Notes under the pieces: model-generated
What the model saw: only the letters and a program-made list of their open reading frames with translations
The model's database searches: none
What the model was told of the DNA's origin: nothing
Shown: positions 48,075 to 51,749 of the stretch, piece after piece
How positions within the stretch are numbered: position 1 is the stretch's first letter
How the letters are laid out: every line of letters begins with the position of its first letter
NCBI GenBank assembly: GCA_017398685.1
Contig: JAFQFH010000017.1
Location: 1-51,749 of the forward strand
From: Oscillospiraceae bacterium
GTDB taxonomy: Bacteria; Bacillota; Clostridia; Oscillospirales; Oscillospiraceae
DNA length: 51,749 nt
Direction of reading: 5' to 3'
Made by a program: the position numbers and the translations under genes

Positions 48075-48266
48075 TTATGCGTCTGGCTCAGTACTTACAT
48101 GCATTTTCAGTTTTATTACCCCGACAGTGAACTCTCGCTTGCACGCGGGGCAAAATAGTGGAAAGTTGAGAAGTACAGTATCCTAAGTTATTTTTATTTT
48201 GGTCTTGCCGTGACACTTGGGACACCGCAGCCAATGTGATAATTTGTTATTGTCGATTTCCCTCAT
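48075..48266 (-). pseudogene. Cysteine-rich KTR-domain protein, interrupted by an amber codon
   Basis: A 63-codon frame starting MREIDNNKLSHWLRCPKCHG, then KTKIKIT, a TAG at codon 28 (48183-48185), and then DTVLLNFPLFCPACKREFTV to a natural end. Both CxxC pairs (CPKC, CPAC) and the KTK and DTVL-NFPLFCP marks belong to the small Cys-rich KTR protein that is frequent in conjugative elements of Firmicutes. The two halves are in the same frame, so one base change explains the break. No ribosome site is seen. Readthrough or suppression is possible but unsupported; pseudogene preferred. Confidence 0.8.
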
Positions 48267-48379
48267 TCCAATACCAGTTAATTCTCACGGCTAATAGAAT
48301 CTAACATTGCCTTGCCTTAAACATCCGGCTGAAATATTGTGTTGCTTATTACGGCGATGAGTTATGTTAGTATCAATGC

Positions 48380-48709
48380 TTATCCGATTGCGCTGAAATC
48401 AATCATGTCTATGATGCCGTTTATCTCATCTACGCTAAGTCCCTTAAGTTGGCTAAACTGTAAGGTCACAAAAGAGTTTTCCAAATACACATAGGCAAAC
48501 ATATACTTTCCGTTGTGTAGGACGGTTAGTTCCGTCCCGTCGGGAGTGGTATGTGTGTAGGTGGACATAGCGCTGACATCCTCTATTTCACCGAATATTT
48601 CATATTCACTGGAAAGGGTGCCGTAGGGCGAGTTGTAAAGATAGCAGCTTGTTCCTGCGTTGCTGGTGTCATCAGTGGAATAAAAACTGATTGGTATATT
48701 TACATTCCC
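48380..48709 (-). pseudogene. C-terminal gene remnant in frame with the BlaR1-like stop codon
   Basis: An open frame of 109 codons runs directly from the codon after the TAA of the sensor gene (48710-48712) to its own TAG/TAA-type end at 48380, in the same frame. It reads NVNIPISFYSTDDTSNAGTS, later YEIFGEIEDVSA and TTPDGTELTVLHNGKYMFAY, ending IIDMIDFSAIG, which looks like genuine protein and resembles the C-terminal part of a secreted or sensor domain. Only its last 62 codons have an internal ATG (48568), without a ribosome site. It is probably the tail of an older, longer gene left after the PBP-like domain was joined to the M56 part. Family not recognised with certainty. Confidence 0.55.
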
Positions 48710-50953
48710 TTAATCAGCAAGAGCTTTATATGCTGCGAATACGTCTTTTGCAATTTGTCCTGCCGGCCCATTTTCTTCCGCTGTTATTGTGACAACCGCT
48801 ACAGCTATTTGTGGATTTTCATAAGGGGCATATCCGATAAAAATGTGTTCATTCAACAATGAATTGTCGTTTGTTCCAGAGATTTTACCCGATATACGCC
48901 AGTTGCCGAGTGAATCTGTGGAAGATGAAAAATCATTATTTAAATACATGCCTTCACTTTCATAGCAGCTTAGATACATGCCATGTTGTATAGCTTCCCA
49001 CTCTTCCGGAGCAACGCTTTCAATATGACTTAGAAGCACAGGACTATGACCATAAATTAAATTTCCTTCACTGTCAGTTACCTCATGGATTATTGATGCA
49101 GAATAGCGTTGTCCATCGTTTGCGATTGTTGCACAATACTGCGCAAGCTGTATCGGAGTAAATGAACAAAAGCTACGTCCTACAGCAACCTCAAGGGTAT
49201 GACCTATGTTCCAGCTTGCTCCATAGCTTTCAGCTGTCTCTCGATTAGGCATAAGACCATTGCTTGACGGAAGTTCAATTCCTGTTGGCACTCCTAGACC
49301 CATCGAGTGAGCATATCTTTCGATAGCATCTATTCCACAGTCATTTCCCAAAGCATAAAAATAGTAATCACAGCTATCTCTCAACGCAGTTTCCATGTTT
49401 TCATCGGAATGCGATAAGCCTCCGTGCCGATGAATCCAACACTCCGGTGCAACTCCATCGTCAATATACCTGTCAAAAACACCATTGCATGTAATTAAGT
49501 CATCAGCTGTTATTAGCTTTTCACCAGATGCAGCAACTGCGGTGCATGGCAAGAAAACGTGATTAGGCGTAAAACTAATGGTAAGGGGGTTCACTGCTTC
49601 TCCTGTAGCAACAATAGCCAAAGGTGCCCCTGTTTTAACATCCAGTGCCACAAGACAACCGGAAAATCCTGATGCTCCTAAATTAGCAAGATTGTCTTGG
49701 AGTATCTTTTGAGCTTGCTGCTGAAACTCAAGGTCAATAGTAAGACTTATGGTACTTCCGGCATTTAAATATTCTTCAAATGTGCTCGCCGCAGAAGAAT
49801 ACAACGGGAAATTTTCTTCATTTAAGACATTTCCGTTGCGGTCAAGAATAGCGCTACTCAGACGACCAGGAAGATCTTTATTTGAATCACTCTGCCCGGA
49901 ACCATCTTTTTCTTCCAATTCGGAGTTGGAGTCTGTAGTGGCAATTGTTTCGGCAGATGACGCTGTGTACTCAGGCTGACTTGCATCAGCCCCAGTAAAC
50001 GTACATCCGGCAACGATAATAGCAAAAAGAATAAATGCTGCCATATTGCTTAAAAGCATATATGGGCGCTTGGCAACATATTCAACACGCTCTTTCAACG
50101 CTTTTCCTTTCGAACTAAGAGGCGTGACAGCGCAGAGAAGCGGCTCCTGGGATATACAACTAAGATTGATGAGAGTTTCTCCGTATTTTAAACGTTCTTC
50201 TGACATCATGGAGTCTATCACTTTTTGATCACAACTGAGTTCTCCGTCCTGCTTTGAAAGTTTCGCCGCATACCATACGAGAGGGTTATACCAGTGCAAT
50301 GCTATGGCAAGACTGCGAAGTATGGCCCATATATGATCACCCTGTCTGTAATGAGCCCGCTCGTGCATAAGCACATATTTTTCCTGAGAAGTATCAATAT
50401 CTGCGCTTAAATAAATTGCTGGCGGTAACAGCCCAAACAGGCAAGGGCTTTCTATTAACTCACTACTGTATACACGCAGTTCCATAAACGTACCTGTTTC
50501 AGTCCGAGAGCGCCTTAGTTTTGATGCAAAATGAATGTTTGAAAATAGAACGAAAACAATGGTGCATAATGCACCCAGTACATACACGAGAAGAAGATAG
50601 TTTGTGCGTGATTTTTCAGTAGCGGTATGTGTTCCTGTGGCTCTGTCTGTTGGGTGAAGCTCATTTTCATTTTCTGAGTTTGCATTGAAAGGCTCAAAAG
50701 TAGTTTCTTCGCCAGTCAAAAATGGAGTAATTATTACCTCATTTGCACTAGAGCTATTTGGGAAAGCATTTGATGGAACAACATTTAAAACACTTAACGA
50801 ACTATTGCCGATATTAAAAGGAATAAGCAGCCTGATAAGTACGATAAGCCACAGACCATATCGCAACCCCGGGCTAATACGATTTTTGAATAATGTCCTT
50901 AGAGCGATAATGGACACAATTAGTACGGTCGAAGAAAGAATCCAACTAGTCAT
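48710..50953 (-). CDS. blaR1: BlaR1/MecR1-like M56 sensor protease with degenerate PBP2-like domain
   Basis: A 747-residue membrane protein. Residues 1-~320 form the M56 protease with several membrane helices, the zinc motif HERAH (His197, Glu198, His201) and the third ligand in ELSCD (Glu238). After the last helix (~303-317, ending AGC) comes an extracellular linker and a penicillin-binding-protein domain (~360-747) of the class B (PBP2) type: the SCDYYFYALGN and GLGVPTGIELP stretches are PBP2-like. But the SxxK motif is replaced by PNHVFLPC (His465, Leu468 at the Ser and Lys places) and the KTG box reads KISGT. So it cannot be acylated in the normal way. AGGAGGG precedes ATG 50953; it overlaps blaI by 8 nt. 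Confidence 0.85.
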   Translation of the reverse strand: MTSWILSSTVLIVSIIALRTLFKNRISPGLRYGLWLIVLIRLLIPFNIGNSSLSVLNVVPSNAFPNSSSANEVIITPFLTGEETTFEPFNANSENENELHPTDRATGTHTATEKSRTNYLLLVYVLGALCTIVFVLFSNIHFASKLRRSRTETGTFMELRVYSSELIESPCLFGLLPPAIYLSADIDTSQEKYVLMHERAHYRQGDHIWAILRSLAIALHWYNPLVWYAAKLSKQDGELSCDQKVIDSMMSEERLKYGETLINLSCISQEPLLCAVTPLSSKGKALKERVEYVAKRPYMLLSNMAAFILFAIIVAGCTFTGADASQPEYTASSAETIATTDSNSELEEKDGSGQSDSNKDLPGRLSSAILDRNGNVLNEENFPLYSSAASTFEEYLNAGSTISLTIDLEFQQQAQKILQDNLANLGASGFSGCLVALDVKTGAPLAIVATGEAVNPLTISFTPNHVFLPCTAVAASGEKLITADDLITCNGVFDRYIDDGVAPECWIHRHGGLSHSDENMETALRDSCDYYFYALGNDCGIDAIERYAHSMGLGVPTGIELPSSNGLMPNRETAESYGASWNIGHTLEVAVGRSFCSFTPIQLAQYCATIANDGQRYSASIIHEVTDSEGNLIYGHSPVLLSHIESVAPEEWEAIQHGMYLSCYESEGMYLNNDFSSSTDSLGNWRISGKISGTNDNSLLNEHIFIGYAPYENPQIAVAVVTITAEENGPAGQIAKDVFAAYKALAD

Positions 50954-51335
50954 TTTTTCCCTCCTCAGCACGGCGAAGTATGGCGTGCAGCTCGTCTATG
51001 TCTCTTTGACTCAGATTCTGTTTCTCAGTGAGGGCGTTTATAAGGAGACTTACGCTTCCTTTGTAAACACGATCTATAAAACTTCTTGTTTCTCTTTGTA
51101 CTGCATCCTCCCTTTTGACAAAAGGAGAATATGTAAGAACCGCTCCGCTTTCATCGCAACCTATAAGGCCTTTTTCCGTCATGCGTCTGAGCATTGTTAA
51201 TGTGGTAGACCGGGTCCAGCCGATATGTTCTGCCATGTACTCCACAGTTTCTCTTCCGGTACGCGGGCTTTTTTCCCACAGGCATTCCAAAAGTTTCCAC
51301 TCAGTTTCTGTAAGATCAAGATAATCTTTGCTCAT
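50946..51335 (-). CDS. blaI: BlaI/MecI/CopY-family repressor
   Basis: A 129-residue winged-helix repressor. LTETEWKLLECLWEKSPRTGRETVEYM and WTRSTTLTMLRRMTEKGLI form the DNA-binding part; residues ~80-129 are the helical dimer arm, where the BlaR1-type protease cleaves in staphylococci. The partner sensor follows with an 8-nt overlap. Two matching operators lie in its promoter. In the classic system the repressor is cut when the sensor binds beta-lactam, releasing a resistance gene; no beta-lactamase or resistance PBP gene is in the window, so the output is unknown. Confidence 0.92.
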   Translation of the reverse strand: MSKDYLDLTETEWKLLECLWEKSPRTGRETVEYMAEHIGWTRSTTLTMLRRMTEKGLIGCDESGAVLTYSPFVKREDAVQRETRSFIDRVYKGSVSLLINALTEKQNLSQRDIDELHAILRRAEEGKND

Positions 51336-51348
51336 GAGCTCCCTCCTT

Positions 51349-51395
51349 GTCTACATTGTAAACAGAATATATCATATCTTGTTTACAATGTCAAC
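51349..51395 (-). promoter_or_regulatory. Promoter of blaI-blaR1 with two BlaI-type operators
   Basis: On the minus strand TTGACA (51389-51394), 17-nt spacer, TATATT (51366-51371). Two copies of GTTTACAATGT..AC lie in opposite orientation at 51349-51363 and 51381-51395, 32 bp apart (three helical turns). One covers the -35, the other the start region. TACAnnTGTA-like cores match BlaI/MecI operators. Confidence 0.85.
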
Positions 51396-51541
51396 AGGGC
51401 GTTGTATTATATTGATCACTTTATCCCCGCAAGCAGGGCAAGTGTGGCCACACTTGCATAAGAAGAAGATAAAATGTGTATATAAGCATTACTGTGCTAC
51501 CAAATCACACGCGCATCTTTTCGCTGTCAAGACATTACTCC

Positions 51542-51749
51542 TCACTCTTTATATTCATTTCCAAACGGATAATACCGCAGAACATGCTCAACATACTGCA
51601 TGTCACCATAGCTTTCCCAGCCCATCTGCTCTGCCATATACTCGGAAAACTCCATGGCGCTGAGCTGAGAGTAGCCGCCATATTTGGCTCTGGCCCATGA
51701 GATATAGCCAGTGCCGAAGTTATAGCCCTGCAGAGCAAGAGAAATGCAC
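51542..51749 (-). CDS. CwlT-like lysozyme family protein, C-terminal part (cut by window end)
   Basis: The last 68 residues of a protein whose start lies outside the window. It reads LALQGYNFGTGYISWA, then YGGYSQLSAMEFSEYMAEQM and YGDMQYVEHVLRYYP before the stop at 51542. The YNFGTGYI, EFS and QYVEHVLRYY marks match the C-terminal part of the lysozyme-like (slt/CwlT, Tn916 Orf14-type) peptidoglycan hydrolase of conjugative elements. Such enzymes open the wall for the transfer apparatus. Its presence says that conjugation genes probably continue to the right. The 146 bp between it and the BlaI operators hold no gene that I can see. Confidence 0.8.
   Translation of the reverse strand, partial: CISLALQGYNFGTGYISWARAKYGGYSQLSAMEFSEYMAEQMGWESYGDMQYVEHVLRYYPFGNEYKE

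Larger units (their letters stand above)
44773..51749. mobile_element. Probable integrated mobile/conjugative element (left part)
   Basis: From the tRNA-Ala locus to the window end the DNA is more AT-rich than the left 44 kb and carries a large serine recombinase, a KTR-protein remnant, a Spo0A_C protein, an XRE regulator, a BlaI/BlaR1-type module and a CwlT-like lysozyme, a set common in Clostridia integrative conjugative elements. The left boundary is a guess and the right one is outside the window. Degraded genes suggest that at least part of it is decaying. Confidence 0.6.

Overview
The window reads as the chromosome of a Gram-positive, anaerobic, spore-forming-lineage Clostridia member (Oscillospirales/Ruminococcaceae-like). 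The basis is AGGAGG-type ribosome binding sites throughout, a large Firmicutes-type SRP RNA next to dnaX-ybaB, two subunits of the oxygen-sensitive 2-hydroxyacyl-CoA dehydratase family, a Spo0A-type effector domain, and no outer-membrane genes. Most genes are fairly GC-rich. The last ~7 kb (about 44.8 kb to the end) is visibly more AT-rich and carries mobile-element genes.

Layout. 0.06-3.4 kb: two divergent secreted/surface proteins (a BspA-like leucine-rich-repeat protein and a beta-helix repeat protein) whose upstream regions carry near-identical 45-50 bp blocks. 3.4-9.2 kb: a leftward operon of FHA-RodA/FtsW fusion, class B PBP, ABC-F ATPase and YdcF-like protein, joined by 1-4 nt overlaps. 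9.3-11.2 kb: Gx/HepS-I membrane protein, Mrp-type ATPase and NifX-like protein. 11.2-12.4 kb: SPFH protein plus ribbon-helix-helix protein, with tandem palindromes over the promoter. 12.5-15.0 kb: a Zn/Cd efflux operon (separate HMA protein, P1B ATPase, ArsR sensor). 15.1-21.3 kb: an operon of Fe-S/FAD oxidoreductase, HypA, two 2-hydroxyacyl-CoA dehydratase-family subunits and a 55-aa membrane protein, divergent from a GntR/FCD regulator. 22.3-23.3 kb: YkuD-like protein and dUTPase.

23.4-37.0 kb: one 13.5-kb surface polysaccharide operon running from a perfect-consensus promoter to a strong terminator. It has a priming sugar transferase and a CapN-like reductase, a WbuB/CapL-like L-FucNAc transferase, the three UDP-L-FucNAc enzymes (FnlA/B/C = CapE/F/G), further glycosyltransferases, a WbpG-type amidotransferase, a Wzx-like flippase and a TviB-like UDP-HexNAc dehydrogenase. 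The first part resembles the Staphylococcus aureus Cap5/8 set. No polymerase, chain-length regulator or CapD is present.

37.1-39.4 kb: DUF1538 membrane protein with a PII-like partner. 39.5-42.0 kb: radical SAM protein and GH2 enzyme. 42.1-44.4 kb: ybaB, dnaX, SRP RNA. 44.5-44.7 kb: a tRNA remnant and tRNA-Ala(CGC). From ~44.8 kb: accessory DNA with a large serine recombinase, an unidentified 51-aa ORF, a stand-alone Spo0A C-terminal domain, an XRE regulator, an amber-interrupted Cys-rich KTR pseudogene, a gene remnant, a BlaI/BlaR1-like pair whose sensor carries a PBP2-like domain without SxxK residues, and, cut by the window edge, the C-terminus of a CwlT-like lysozyme typical of conjugative elements. 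The most interesting parts are the HypA-dehydratase-oxidoreductase operon, the degenerate transpeptidase sensor, the tRNA/recombinase junction, the Spo0A_C protein with a nearby 0A-box-like site, and several well-resolved operator architectures.
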